From positions 41,690,719 to 41,754,718 of the forward strand of contig NC_056033.1 in the NCBI RefSeq assembly GCF_004379255.2: DNA of 64,000 nucleotides, given 5' to 3'. Under the pieces are notes generated by a model, which worked only from the letters and a program-made list of their open reading frames with translations, made no database searches and had not been told where the DNA came from. Each line of letters starts with the position of its first letter. Within the stretch, counting starts at the first letter, position 1. Of the stretch, positions 46,472 to 58,122 are shown one piece after another. This stretch comes from Salvia splendens (lineage: Eukaryota > Streptophyta > Magnoliopsida > Lamiales > Lamiaceae). Made by a program: the position numbers and the translations under genes.

Positions 46472-49400
46472 ATGGAAGAGGCAGGTGCAAAAGTAGCTTC
46501 CCCAGTTGCCATCCACCAAACACGGGCGCAGAGATTTTGCAGTCCACATCCAATAGTTAAGAAACGTAGTGTGCCTTTTTATTCTTCTGGCTACGTTACT
46601 CAGAACCCTCCTGATAATTGGAATTCGAAGTCCTGGGATTGGGATAGTTCAAGGTTTATTGCTAGACCGTTGCCCTGTGAAGGGAACCAAGTGGTAAGAG
46701 GGCCACATGTGCCACTTGACTTGGCAAGGAACAAAGTAGTTCAGAATAGTGCTTTGAATCCCTCGGAGCATAATCAACTCGGAAAAGATGATGAAAATCT
46801 TCTACTGAAGCTTGGAGGTGGAGAAAAACAAGCCGTGAGCAATGGCAGCCATGGTAGCATGAATTTAATGGAAGAGACACAACCTGTGTCGAGGCCCAGC
46901 AAGAGAGTAAGGTCTGGATCACCTGGTACTGCTAACCGTCCTATGTGTCAAGTGGATGATTGCAAGGAAGATCTCTCTACTGCCAAGGACTATCACCGGC
47001 GACACAAGGTGTGTGAGGTGCACAGCAAAGCTGGTAAAGCTTTAGTGGGAAAACAGATGCAAAGATTTTGCCAACAGTGCAGTAGGTTCGTGATAATGAT
47101 CATTTTCATTAACCATTGTGGATTGTCTTATTGGTTTTGCATTTTATCTTCACTTTACTAAGGTTATTGGCCTCAGAGGATGTAGTCTAGGTTTCCACTT
47201 GGAGATGTTTCAGTAAATGATGGGACATGTGTTTTTATCAGGTTCCACCCTCTTGCTGAATTTGATGATGGGAAAAGAAGCTGTAGGCGCAGGCTTGCTG
47301 GACATAATCGAAGGAGGAGGAAAACTCAGCCTGAAGATGCTACTCCACAGGCGCCAGTTCCCAGTGGTGCCCCCAATGATATCAATTGTGAGGTGGATGT
47401 CATCAATTTACTGGCGGCACTAACTCGTCCACAAGGTATAATATTAGCTACTAAAGGTTTTTTGTCTGTTAGGTGATTTCAACTAAGATGTAATCTGTAT
47501 CCTGTTCTTGCTACAAATTATGGTTGTAGCTCTTGTGTTGTCCTTTGAATTACTCGCATGTACACATTAGATATGCTGCGAATTGCTGATTTCTGTAAAT
47601 CACAGGGAACCCAGAGGACGGGAATGCTAAATTCTCCTCCATACCTGATAACAATCAGCTGGTCCAAATTCTTAGTAAAATAAATTCATTACCGGAAATC
47701 TTAGCAGCCAGGCTACCTCATTTGAAGACTACAAGTGGAAGTGTATCCGATCATGCACATTCTGGAAATCAGAACCAAATGAGTGCAAATGCTTCTTCCC
47801 CATCAACCATGGACTTACTAGCTGGTCTTTCAGGTGCTCCTGGAATGCCTTCTGATGCCTTAGAAATTCAATCTCAGCCAAGCAAAGATAAAAGTGAGTT
47901 TGAAAAGAGTAAATCACCCGATGTTGACAATGCTGCACGTCTAGATACACAAAAAGGATCTGTTGTGGAGTTTCCCTCTGTTGTAGGTGAGTGGAGTAGT
48001 ACAAGCTGCCATCATTCACCCATGGAGGAAGTGGATTGTCATGTTCCAGAGACATCACCAAGTCTGGATTTACAGTTGTTTAGTTCCTCACCTGAAGATA
48101 ATAGTTCAAGGAAGTTGCCGTTAAATGCAAGCTATCCTTCATCAAACAGTAGTAATCCTTCACAAGATATATCACCCACATCTTCACCACCTCTTGTGCG
48201 TGATCTATTCCCAATGCAGACTTCGAGAGAAACAATGAGGAGCAATCATTTTTCAAATAGTGAAGATGAACTTGCACGCGCAAAATCAACCATAAGCAAC
48301 GGGTGCAGTACATCACTTTGTCTTTTTGGTGGCTCAATTCAGCCTGTTGAAAATGCTTCGATTCAAAGTTCCCCATACCAAGCTGGTTATACATCTTCTT
48401 CCGGGAATGATCATTCACCATCCAGCCTGAATTCTGATGCTCAGGTACCTCACGTACCATTGTTTTGGTATATTTTACCAAACTTTTAGTCATGCCTTAT
48501 TTTCCTGGTTTAGCATATTTTAACAGATTTTACATCTCTGTACTAGGATCGCACTGGCCGAATCATTTTCAAACTATTTGACAAGGATCCCAGCCATTTG
48601 CCTGGCTCCTTACGGACTCAGGTTGGTATATGCTGCTTTAATTCGGCCATGTTCACAATATCATGGCCTATGGGCAAGACCTAATGACATGTGATGCCTC
48701 TACTTTCAGATATTCAATTGGCTTTCTAACAGTCCATCAGAAATGGAGAGCTTTATCAGGCCTGGTTGCGTAGTCCTCTCTTTGTATCTATCAATGCCAT
48801 TATACGCCTGGGATCACGTGAGTGCATTTCTATGAATATACTTGGCAAGTGTGGTGTGGCTTTTTGTTGACCAGCTCTCTGCCCCTTCTGCAGATAGAAG
48901 AAAACCTTTTTGATTGTGTCGGCTCTTTAGTAAAAGGTGTTGATGTAAGCTTCTGGGGAAATGGAAGATTTTTGGTTTGCACTGAGAAACAAATGGCTTC
49001 CCATAAAGATGGTAAGTTTGTTGTTTTTGTATTTCTTTGTCAGTTGGTCCAGCAACTGAAGGTTTTAGGTCATTTACTGGACTGAGGGTGTTGTCAATTT
49101 TGCCCTTCCCATTGTGTTTCTTTGATTAATTATACATTTCTTTTGCATCTTCAGGGAAAATCCGTCTCTACAAAACTTGGAAAGGCTTTGCTATGCCAGA
49201 ACTGATATCAGTGTCTCCTGTTGCTGTTATTTCTGGGGAAGAGACCTCTCTTGTATTGAGGGGAAGAGGTTTGACAGCTCCAGGGACCAAGTATGTGTGA
49301 TTGGTATTCTGTTGAGCTGTAATTGTTAATTCTTCGTTTTATTTGATCATGCAACTTTCGTTGTGTATGCACAGAGTGCACTGCACACATGCAGATGGAT

Positions 49401-50661
49401 ATAATATTGAAGAAGTTAGAGCATCATCGTCCAAAGATGCTGCACTTGATGAAATCAACTTGAGTAGCTTTAAGATAGATGGAACAACAAGTAACATGCT
49501 TAGTCGCTGCTTTATCGAGGTAGCAATTTTGAAAGCTTTCAGTTCCTAAAAGAAGAGAAAGGACTGCATGTGGATTATTGACGTTCTGAATGTTTACAGG
49601 TCGAAAATAGTTTTAGAGGCACCACTTTCCCGGTAATCATAGCTGATAAAACCATCTGCCATGAGTTGAGGCTCCTTGAGCCTCATATCAATGGCAATGC
49701 TCACGTTGAGAGTACAGGAAGGTCCTGGTCAAGGGAAGAAGTTGTGCATTTCTTGGATGAACTCGGATGGCTGTTCCAGAGAAAGAGAAACTCTACATTG
49801 TTCGTGGTCCCAGATTACAGGCTTAGTCGGTTCAAATTTCTTCTCATATTTGCTGTCGAGCACGACTTTTGTGCTTTGGTGAAAACTCTCCTGGACATCC
49901 TACTAGAACTAAACATGGGCAGGAAAGGGTTAGTAACGGAGTCTATGTCAATGCTATGGGAAATCCACCACTTGAACCGGGCAGTGAGAAGGAGGTGCCG
50001 AAGGATGGTTGATTTGCTTGTCCATTACTCCGTTATCGACCCTGATGATGCTTCTGAGAAGTACATATTCACACCTAATTTAGCCGGACCTGGCGGTCTC
50101 ACACCCTTGCATTTGGCTGCGTCTGCAACTTCCTCAGAAGACTTGATCGATGCCCTAATAAGCGATCCTATGGAGGTAACACCATTTCGTTTTCTCCCCT
50201 CAATGATAAATAACTGAAACTGCAGATTGGTTCCTTGACATTTCTCTCCATATGTTTTCATATAGATTGGGCTGCAGAGCTGGAATTCTGCATTGGATGT
50301 GAACGGATTATCTCCATATGCGTACGCCCTGATGAGGAACAATCATTCATACAACGACCTCGTGGCTCGCAAAGTTGCAGAAACAAGAAACGTGGAGGTG
50401 TGTGTGGAGATAGAAAAGGAGAGGAAGCCATTGGAAGTCGAGGTGAAGAACGGGAGATGCTCCAGATGTGCAGTTGTAGGGTTTCGACTACAGAGCAAAA
50501 GGTATAAAGGCTCGCAGGGATTGCTCCAACAACCTTACATCCATTCGATGCTCCTCGTTGCTGCTGTGTGTGTCTGCGTCTGCGTCTTCCTGAGAGGGCA
50601 CCCTTATGTTGGCTGCGTCGTTCCATTCGCTTGGGAGAATCTCGACTACGGCCCGCGTTAA
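46472..50661 (+). CDS. SPL14: SQUAMOSA promoter-binding-like transcription factor, SPL14 type (copy B)
   Basis: Second full-length SBP-box factor with the same architecture and intron positions as copy A. Exons: 46472-47085, 47242-47435, 47606-48444, 48547-48621, 48710-48817, 48894-49011, 49155-49290, 49375-49519, 49600-50175 and 50266-50661. They join in frame to 1066 residues. The SBP domain (about 155-234) has the same Zn ligands as copy A and differs at only a few positions ([16 protein letters not shown] against [16 protein letters not shown]). Ahead of it lies [12 protein letters not shown], a leucine-rich motif that copy A lacks. The ankyrin-like segment ([15 protein letters not shown]) and C-terminal hydrophobic stretch ([20 protein letters not shown]) are kept. 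Exon 3 is 105 nt longer than in copy A. The leader exon ends at 45599, and the intron 45600-46443 precedes the ATG. Same strand as copy A; start codons are 11.7 kb apart. Confidence 0.93.
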
Positions 50662-50668
50662 GCCTGCT

Positions 50669-50733
50669 TCTTTTTTTTCCTTTTTCCTTTTTCCTTTTTC
50701 CTTTTTCCTTTTTCCTTTTTCCTTTCTTCCTTA
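50669..50733. repeat. (CCTTTTT)n heptanucleotide repeat in the SPL copy B 3' region
   Basis: About eight copies of a 7-bp unit (TTTTTCC) begin a few bases after the stop codon, so the 3' UTR probably starts with a pyrimidine tract. Confidence 0.9.
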
Positions 50734-53293
50734 ACATATTTATAAGTAATGTACCTCTGATAAAATGATCATATAGTGTTTATTCAATTCATTATTAGTA
50801 TTACTATTTGTTTGTTTTGATCGGTAGGATTTCCCTTTTTAAAACTACTGGTAGAAAATAAATTTAGGGCATTGGGAAAAAATTCATTCAATGCCTCTAT
50901 TTATTTCTGTTTCCAACGTTCAATGTAATGGATGATACAAATAAATGAAGGCCACCACAATTACATTTATTCCAGCATTTATTTGTATGTATGTTTGTTG
51001 TGTTTGAAGCTGGATTATATTTTATCAATTTATTTTGATTTATTGAATTTTTCATAATTAAATTATTGTGGCATAATGATTTGGTGAGGTGGGCAGCTGC
51101 ATCCAACTATGGAATCACATGCTAAATTGGTGGCTGAGATTTAGGAAGATGGGTTTGTTTGTTTTTTGTACTTTGTGCTATATTTCTTTTCACTTGGAAT
51201 GTACTCTTTTTTCTTATATTTTCATATATAGTGTAAAGAGTTTGTTGTTTTAAAATATCTGATTATTTTTCTCTATTTTAACACACTCAACAACTCCATT
51301 TGAAATCCCGTGTATTAAAAAATGTGGTCATTTTTTTTATAAACATAAAATGTGCTCATATTTTTTTTCCATTTTTTCATAAACAATCAAAACTAAGATA
51401 TTATGTTTTCATACTATTTAGTAAAGAGTTTGTCTCTTTGAAATGTCAGATTATTTTAGTTTGCTTTAATACATCCAATTATCTGTTGGAAATCTCATGT
51501 CGTTCAAGAATGTGATCATTTTGAATGAGACACAAAGAATTACTATATACTTATTCTGTCCACGAAAAGTAATCTTAGTAATGGACGATACATATTTTAA
51601 ATTAAAAAAAAAAGTAAAATCAAGGTGAAATGGGGTGAAAAAATAATTGAAGTACTAGGAGTATTATTTAGCAAAAAATGAGTCCGTCTCACTAAAAAAG
51701 AAACTTACTACTATAAATTAAAATGAACTACATCAAAAAAATATAATTATTTTTCATATATAAATGGAGTACTAGTCAATCACAACAATAAAATAAAAAT
51801 GAAGAATCCTCTTAAATTATAAGCTAAACAAAGTAATGAAAACAAGACAATATGGCAAGCAAGATTCCTCTTTTTATTTTACAACAAAATATTATCCATA
51901 GTAAAAGTATAGTATAAATAGAGTGTGGCCTCTACATAAGTACTTACAACTACTCACTTTTGGAAAACTTTATCACTTCATATAACAAATAAAGAAGACA
52001 AGAATTACAGATTCAGTAATAGACATCGTGCTTCAATATGTGTCTCAATTCTATTGTATTGCTTTACATAATATTTATATACTATGTTTTTTCACTTTTT
52101 CCAAGAGTGAACATGAAGAAATTGTGATGTCCCATTTTCGCATTATTATCCAATAAAATGGGAAATAATAATTGGTGGAAGCCGACATAAGTCGTTAAGA
52201 TAAATTTCACCTTTTCTTAATAAAAATAAACATAGCTGTAACCCAATTATTCATTTTCGGAATCTATTGGTGTCAAAATAATGAGCTGTATTGTCTTACA
52301 TCTAATTATAATTTTAAATCATGATTAAGGATACACAATAATTAGTGAACAATTAAAGAAGTTTAACTTGTTAAGAAGCATGTATAATCCGTGAAATATA
52401 AAGACATAACACGCAGCCTATTTCTATATTTTAACCAAATTTAAACTAAACTTCTAATCTTGATGTCACCATATACTGGAACCTAGTAATTACAGTATAA
52501 TCTAATGCTTCATATTCAGCAATTCATCCAAAAAAAGGACTAATTCACTTCATTTAAGTTATAAATCTAATTTAATTTTAGGATCTTCATTAAAATCATA
52601 TAAATAACTGTGAACGACCCAAACAAGAACTATAAATATGATCATTAGTTAATATGCATCTTCTATTAATGTATTATTCTATAGGAAAGCTTCCAAACCA
52701 ATAAATAAATAAATAAATTAAAGAAAAGTGAATCCCTTCTGTATCCTTTTTCTCCCAGCTCATAATATAATCACCATCTCTAGGAGTGGGGGGTCTGTTT
52801 CAGCTTAATTTTGTCTCATTATATAATAAGGGCATTAGCAACGGAACGATGGATGCTTAGGCATGCATGCACCCGTTATAGATCCAGAAAACGGAATTTG
52901 TGGGTTAAAACTCGCCGGCCTCATTAGCCGCAATTTGCTTCTATATCTCTATTTCGTGCAAAAGCTTGCTACTTGTGGTATACAACAATGTCCTATACGA
53001 AAAAAAGATGTAAAATTAAAAAATGTTGTATGAACATAAAATACTACTCCCTTATTTCTTGAAAAGTATGAACTATTTCCTTATTAGTGCGTCCTTTAAG
53101 TATGAACCTTTTATTTTTGAAATAATTAAACAACACATTGCTCCTATACATCATTTTATTTACAATTTATACCATTTAATTACTCTACTAATAATATGGA
53201 ACTTATTTTTCACTAGCACTACTTACACTAGTCTTTATCTCCATATCTCTTACTTTAAGAATTGTACAATAAAACTCGTGTCGAACCAAATAT
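50734..53293. other. AT-rich intergenic region
   Basis: No gene is supported. A degraded Stowaway-like segment may lie at about 51555-51785 (GTCCACGAAAAGTAATCTTA near one end), too diverged to call. The stretch 52805-52990 has GGGCATTAGCAACGG, which resembles a Harbinger-type end without a partner. Confidence 0.35.
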
Positions 53294-53296
53294 TCA

Positions 53297-53981
53297 GAGC
53301 ATCCGCAGTAGCGTCTCACTGCGGGCTCGGACTCGTCCCGGGGGGACGAGACCGCAGCGAGACGCCGCTGCATCATCTCCGTCTCGTCGCGTAGCTCGTG
53401 GGGAAGGGGCGGGACGCGGGTTGTCTCGCCACGCGCGTTGGCCACGTGGCGAGCAGCGGTTGGGGCGTGACGCCCACTCGCCGGCTGTGCGAGTGGGCGT
53501 CGATTTAGGCTATTTTTAATTATTATTTTTTTAAAATCTGAATAATACAAAAAAAATTGATCTTTTTTCGGCCGTTTTTTTACCGTTTTTTTTTTCTTTT
53601 TGCCCACATTCATCTATAAATACTCCTATTTAACCTCTTTCATTTTACACACAAACACACTAGTATTTATAATTTCAGTGTGCAATTTTTAATTTCTAGT
53701 ATTTTTAATTATGTCTTCTTCTTTTTTAGATTTTAATTATGTATTTTTTTATTTTTTTAGGATTTTAAATTGAAAATTTCTTTTATTTAATGAAGTGTGT
53801 TTTTATTAATTGAATTTGTTGAAAATAAAAATAAAAAATGAAATTGAATGAATAGTTAAGGGATGAGATGGTTAAGAGATGAATGGATGCAAATGTTATC
53901 TCTTAGTTAAGAGATGTGGTCAAAAGTACAGTGGGGCCCTGAATAGTTAAGAGATGAGACGGTTTAGAGAAGCGGATGGCC
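53297..53981 (+). mobile_element. PIF/Harbinger-like element H6 (deletion derivative of the H7 type)
   Basis: The left end GAGCATCCGCAGTAGC and right end (inverted GGCCATCCGCTTCTC) are flanked by TCA (53294-53296 and 53982-53984). The left GTCTCG-rich region, the leader with ACACACAAACACAC, and the right end (AGTTAAGAGATG, CAGTGGGGCCCT) match H7. The transposase ORF is missing, so it must rely on a transposase elsewhere. Confidence 0.8.
53469..53501. other. Perfect 13-bp hairpin in H6
   Basis: GACGCCCACTCGC is followed after 7 bp by its exact inverse GCGAGTGGGCGTC. The same hairpin is found in H7. Confidence 0.95.
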
Positions 53982-53984
53982 TCA

Positions 53985-54491
53985 TACTTTTCACATATCA
54001 AATTATATTCCATAAAAATCTCAATTTGAGATACAATTATATTATTAATAATGTAAACAAGTACCGAACGAAAAATCGTATCCGGAATTGAGTTGAAATC
54101 TAAGTAAATAATAAATCAAAATCTTATTCAAGATTAATAAGACAAAAACTTCCACTCTTAAAATGATTCGAAATGTAATTTATTAGGAAAATCTTACTAT
54201 AATCGAATTGATACGGCGGCTTCTTTCCAATCTTGAAAAGATAATATTATTCCTAATGTTAAATTCACTAATTTCATTCTAACATAAATCAAGACATATA
54301 ATAATAAAAAATAACCAAAATAGTGCATTAACAAAAAGAAAAATAATTGATTGGGACAAAAGTAGGGTTTATATAGAATCATAGATATTAGATTGCTTAA
54401 TAGTGTTTTCTACTAATGGTCTAGTGCTCATAACTCATGACTAACGATAGAGTTAATTAATCCCAATCATATCTAACTCCGTCACTATCTG
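53985..54491. other. AT-rich spacer between H6 and H5
   Basis: Nothing recognisable is seen. Confidence 0.4.
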
Positions 54492-54494
54492 TTA

Positions 54495-55158
54495 AAGCAT
54501 CCACAATAGTTCGTGGACAAACAATAGCCCAGCCACAAACTCATCTGCCACATCAGCAGCACTATATTCCTCCTGCCACATCAGCAGGATAAGCAACTGG
54601 ACAAGCAATAGCTAGCCATAGTCCAGCCACATCATCAACACTAAAAACAAATAATTAAACAATCACACAAAATATAAAATACGGAAAAATTTAATAATAA
54701 TATTAAAATTTTAAAAAGTACATTAATTAAAAAAAAGTCAAATAAAAAAATTACATTACTTAAAAAAACTCCTAATCCACGCACGAGCCGATCGCTCGCC
54801 GATCGGGATTCAATAATAACATTAAAATTTTAAAAAGTACATTAATTAAAAAATTACATTACTTAAAAAAAAACAAAATTGCGCTCGCCGATCGGGAGGC
54901 TCGATCGTGATTCAATAATAACATTAAAATTTTAAAAATACATTAATTAAAAAATTACATTACTTAAAAAAAACAAAATTGCGCTCGCCGGTCGGGAGGC
55001 TGCAATAGGGGCGAGCTGATCGGCGAGCAAATCGGCGAGCGCCCGGGAATCGGCGTGCGCTCGCCGATTTGGCGCTCGCGGCTGCAATAGTTCAGCGAGC
55101 GAACCGGCGAGCGCCAAAAATCGGCGAGCCGGTGCGCTCGCCTCTATTGCGGATGCTC
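54495..55158 (-). mobile_element. PIF/Harbinger-like element H5 (small, non-autonomous)
   Basis: AAGCATCCACAATAG (left) and GAGCATCCGCAATAG (inverted right) are flanked by TTA (54492-54494 and 55159-55161). The right end has CGGCGAGCG repeats and two CTGCAATAG motifs (55000 and 55082), as in H1/H4 read in reverse. The centre has about 2.5 copies of a ~105-bp repeat and no ORF. It ends 420 bp before the GALS-type gene start. Confidence 0.8.
54785..54995. repeat. Internal tandem repeat (~105 bp) in H5
   Basis: ATTCAATAATAACATTAAAA, then TACATTAATTAAAAAATTAC, then AAAATTGCGCTCGCCG recur in order in successive units. Confidence 0.85.
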
Positions 55159-55161
55159 TTA

Positions 55162-55577
55162 CAGGGGAGACGCACGCCTCCACGTGTTGTTGCACGCGGC
55201 GCGAGCTTTGTTATCGATGCCCTTATTTCAGTGATGGAAGCTTGTGCAAAAATTATCTTTCCTAAATGTATCCTCAGTCCAAATTCTTTACTCTCTTCTT
55301 GCGATAATTAAAGATAAAGATAGTGAAATTATGAAACCTTGAAAAATGATTTTCCCGTATGGCAAAGAAAATAAAAGGAAAATAGAGACAATGATTAGAA
55401 AGAATAGCATTTCCGTAAATATGAAGAGATCCAGGGGCAAATAAAATAAAACAAATATGGAAAAAAAATAAAAAGAGCCATAAAAAAATGTATATTCATT
55501 AGATTACAGCATCACTTTCCCCCTCACACAACACCACACAATACAACACAAAGCTGTCGGTCAATTTTCACACTCCA
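55162..55577. other. Upstream region of the GALS-type gene
   Basis: Non-coding. It contains a G-box (CACGTG) at 55181-55186, 22 bp after the end of element H5; the last ~70 bp look like the 5' UTR. Confidence 0.4.
55181..55186. promoter_or_regulatory. G-box CACGTG upstream of the GALS-type gene
   Basis: A palindromic bZIP/bHLH core about 395 bp before the ATG. A single hexamer; its use is unknown. Confidence 0.3.
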
Positions 55578-57176
55578 ATGAAGAAAGGTGGAGCTCCGAC
55601 TCCCTCCGCCGCTTCCACCGCCGTCGCCAACCCCGTCGCCAAAATCTTCCTCTGCTTCGAAACCAAATCCTTCCTCGCCACATTCCTCGGCCTCACCCTC
55701 GTCGTCATCGTCTGGAATCTCCAGCCTTACTACGACAACATCCTCCCCACCACCCGCTGCGCCGCCACCGCCACCGCCGTATCTCCGCCTGCAAGCACAA
55801 ACACCTCCCCCATCTCAGCGCAGAAGCTCGTCGCCACCGCCGCCTCGGCAGATCCAAACAAGCGCACCTTCCAATCCTACGGCAGCGCCGCCGCCCTATT
55901 CGTCAAGATGGGCGCCTACCGCGGCGGCCCCGCCACGTTCGCGGTGGTGGGGCTGGCGTCGAAGCCCACACACGTGTTCGGCAAGCCGTGGTACAAATGC
56001 GAGTGGGTCCCCAACAACGGCAACGCCTCAATCCGAGCAAAGGCGTACAAAATGCTGCCGGATTGGGGCTACGGCCGCGTTTACACCGTCGTTGTTGTCA
56101 ATTGCACATTTGCAGAAAACCCCAACTCCGACAACAGCGGCGGAAAGCTCGTGCTCTACGCCTACTACGGCGAATCCCCGCGGAAATTCGAGAAGTTTAC
56201 CGCCATGGAAGAGGCCGCCGGCGCTTACAACGAATTAGACTACAAGCCACCGTATAAGTACGATTACCTCTACTGCGGCTCGTCTCTGTACGGCAACATC
56301 AGCGCCGGGAGAATGCGCGAATGGATGGCTTACCACGCTTGGTTCTTCGGAGCGAAGTCGCATTTTGTTTTCCACGACGCCGGAGGAGTGTCGGCGGCGG
56401 TGAAGGCGGTGCTGGAGCCGTGGATTCGCGCGGGGAGGGTGACGCTGCAGGATATTAAGGCGCAGGCGGAGTTCGACGGCTACTACTACAACCAGTTTTT
56501 GGTGGTGAACGATTGCCTCCACCGCCACCGCTACGCCGCGAATTGGACGTTCTACTTCGATGTGGATGAGTACATCCATCTCCCCGACGGCGGCACCTTG
56601 GAGTCGGTGCTCAACGATTTCTCCAACAACACACAGTTCACCATTGAACAGAACGCAATGTCGAGCTCTCTATGCTTGAACGATCCATCTCGAGATTACT
56701 CAAGGTAACCCTAACCTAACCTAAATCAGCTACTGAATTGAATCAATTGATGATTTGAATGTTAGATTCGTGTTAGTTGAAAACCTAATTCGGTGAAATT
56801 TGGGGGAAAATGCAGGGAATGGGGGTTTGAGAAGCTGGTATTCAGAGATTCACGAACGAGGATGAGGCGAGATCGGAAATACGCGATTCAGGCGAGAAAC
56901 GCCTACGCGACCGGCGTTCACATGTCGGAGAATGTCGCCGGCGGGAGCCTCCACAAGACGGAGAGCAGAATCCGGTACTACCACTACCACAACACGATCA
57001 CCGTGCACGAGGAGCTCTGCCGCAACCTCCTCCCGGCGAAGGCGGCGAACGCGACGACGTGGCTGGACAAGATCCCTTACGTGTACGACGATAGCATGAA
57101 GAAGCTGGGGCCGGTGATTAAGCAGTTTGAGCGGAACACCATCGGCGCCGCGCTGCTACGGCGACGCCGGCGATAG
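55578..57176 (+). CDS. GALS: Galactan beta-1,4-galactosyltransferase (GT92, GALS type)
   Basis: GT92 enzymes of this type elongate the beta-1,4-galactan side chains of rhamnogalacturonan I using UDP-galactose, in the Golgi. Two exons, 55578-56704 and 56816-57176, encode 495 residues, the usual length. A signal-anchor helix at about 31-48 (SFLATFLGLTLVVIVWNL) predicts a type II Golgi protein. The catalytic domain has KPWYKCEWVP (137-146), YDYLYCGSSLYGNIS (228-242), EWMAYHAWFFGAKSHFVFHD (248-267) and the nucleotide-sugar-binding DVD motif (FYFDVDEYIHLPDGG, D328/D330). The C-terminal part (SRIRYYHYHNTITVHEELC) is the conserved end of the fold. The intron splits an Arg codon (AG|G). The coding sequence is much more GC-rich than its surroundings, as GALS genes often are. 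Which paralogue (GALS1, 2 or 3) it matches cannot be decided. Confidence 0.9.
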
Positions 57177-57896
57177 TAATTTAAAATTCTTTTTCGAAGC
57201 TATTTTTGCGTGTAAAAAATACTATAATTACCAGCTGTTTTTCATTTTTATTAATATTCTTTATTCCCTTTGAGCGATTGCTGGAAAAGGTAAATGATTG
57301 GAACCGACACTAAATTTATGTTTCCGTTTAGCGCTGACGCGTGGCTACTCTTTTTGAGTGAAATTGTTACTCTCTAAGTTCTCTTTTATAAAAGGTAAAA
57401 AAAAAAAATTCTCTTTTATAAACCAGATTTTATATAATGTTATTTTATAAATTAAATATAGAAAATAAAGTTAAAAAGAGAAGAAACAAAATAGAGAGAT
57501 AAATATTTTTTATTTTAAAAAATGTGTTATTTAAAGTGGGACATCACAAATAAAAAATAGTTCACTTAAAATGGGACGAAGAATATATACTAACTCCATC
57601 CACAAAAAAATAGATATAATTATATAGTATATAACACATGTTTTAAGAGGAAAAAAGTAAGAGAGAAATAATGTTAATGGATTGTGAAGTTTCATATTAT
57701 TAGTAGTATTTTAATAAATTTTTCATATTTAGAAATTGGTCTAATTTTTATGGACAATCCTGGTAAAACTAGTCTATTTTTTACAGACGAAAATAATATA
57801 TTTATTGTTTTCAGTTTTTGAAACTTGATTGCAAAAATCATAAATTCATCATTATTGTCGATTTTCTACGCTAGTTGATTCAAGCAAAATTGATTC
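57177..57896. other. AT-rich spacer downstream of the GALS-type gene
   Basis: No gene is seen. Stretches near 57590 and 57740 (CCATCCACAAAAAAATAGA; TTTTTATGGACAATCC) may be ends of a degraded MITE. Confidence 0.35.
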
Positions 57897-58090
57897 TAAG
57901 ACCATCCACAACGCGTCTCGCGCCGGGCTCGCGTCTCGTCTCGGAGAGACGAGACCCCCGCGAGACGCATTGCAGCGGCCGTCTCGTCTCCAGCTCGCGA
58001 CCGGCTCGTCGCGTAGCTCGTCTCGGAGAGACACGAGACGAGCTGTCTCGCCACGCGCCCGAGACACGTGGCACGTCCCCATGCGTGCGT

Positions 58091-58122
58091 GACGCCCACT
58101 CGCTGGCCCGCGAGTGGGCGTC
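58091..58122. other. Perfect 13-bp hairpin in H7
   Basis: GACGCCCACTCGC, a 6-bp loop, then GCGAGTGGGCGTC; identical stem to that in H6. Confidence 0.95.

Noticed and set aside
34763..50661. miR156 target sites in the SPL genes
   Set aside because: No GTGCTCTCTCTCTTCTGTCA-like site was found in exons or 3' regions; this clade of long SPLs normally lacks it.
52805..52990. Another Harbinger-like element starting GGGCATTAGCAACGG
   Set aside because: No matching right end or 3-bp duplication was found.
55588..56238. 216-residue Pro/Ser-rich open frame overlapping the GALS-type gene
   Set aside because: It is an out-of-frame shadow of a GC-rich coding exon, with low-complexity composition.
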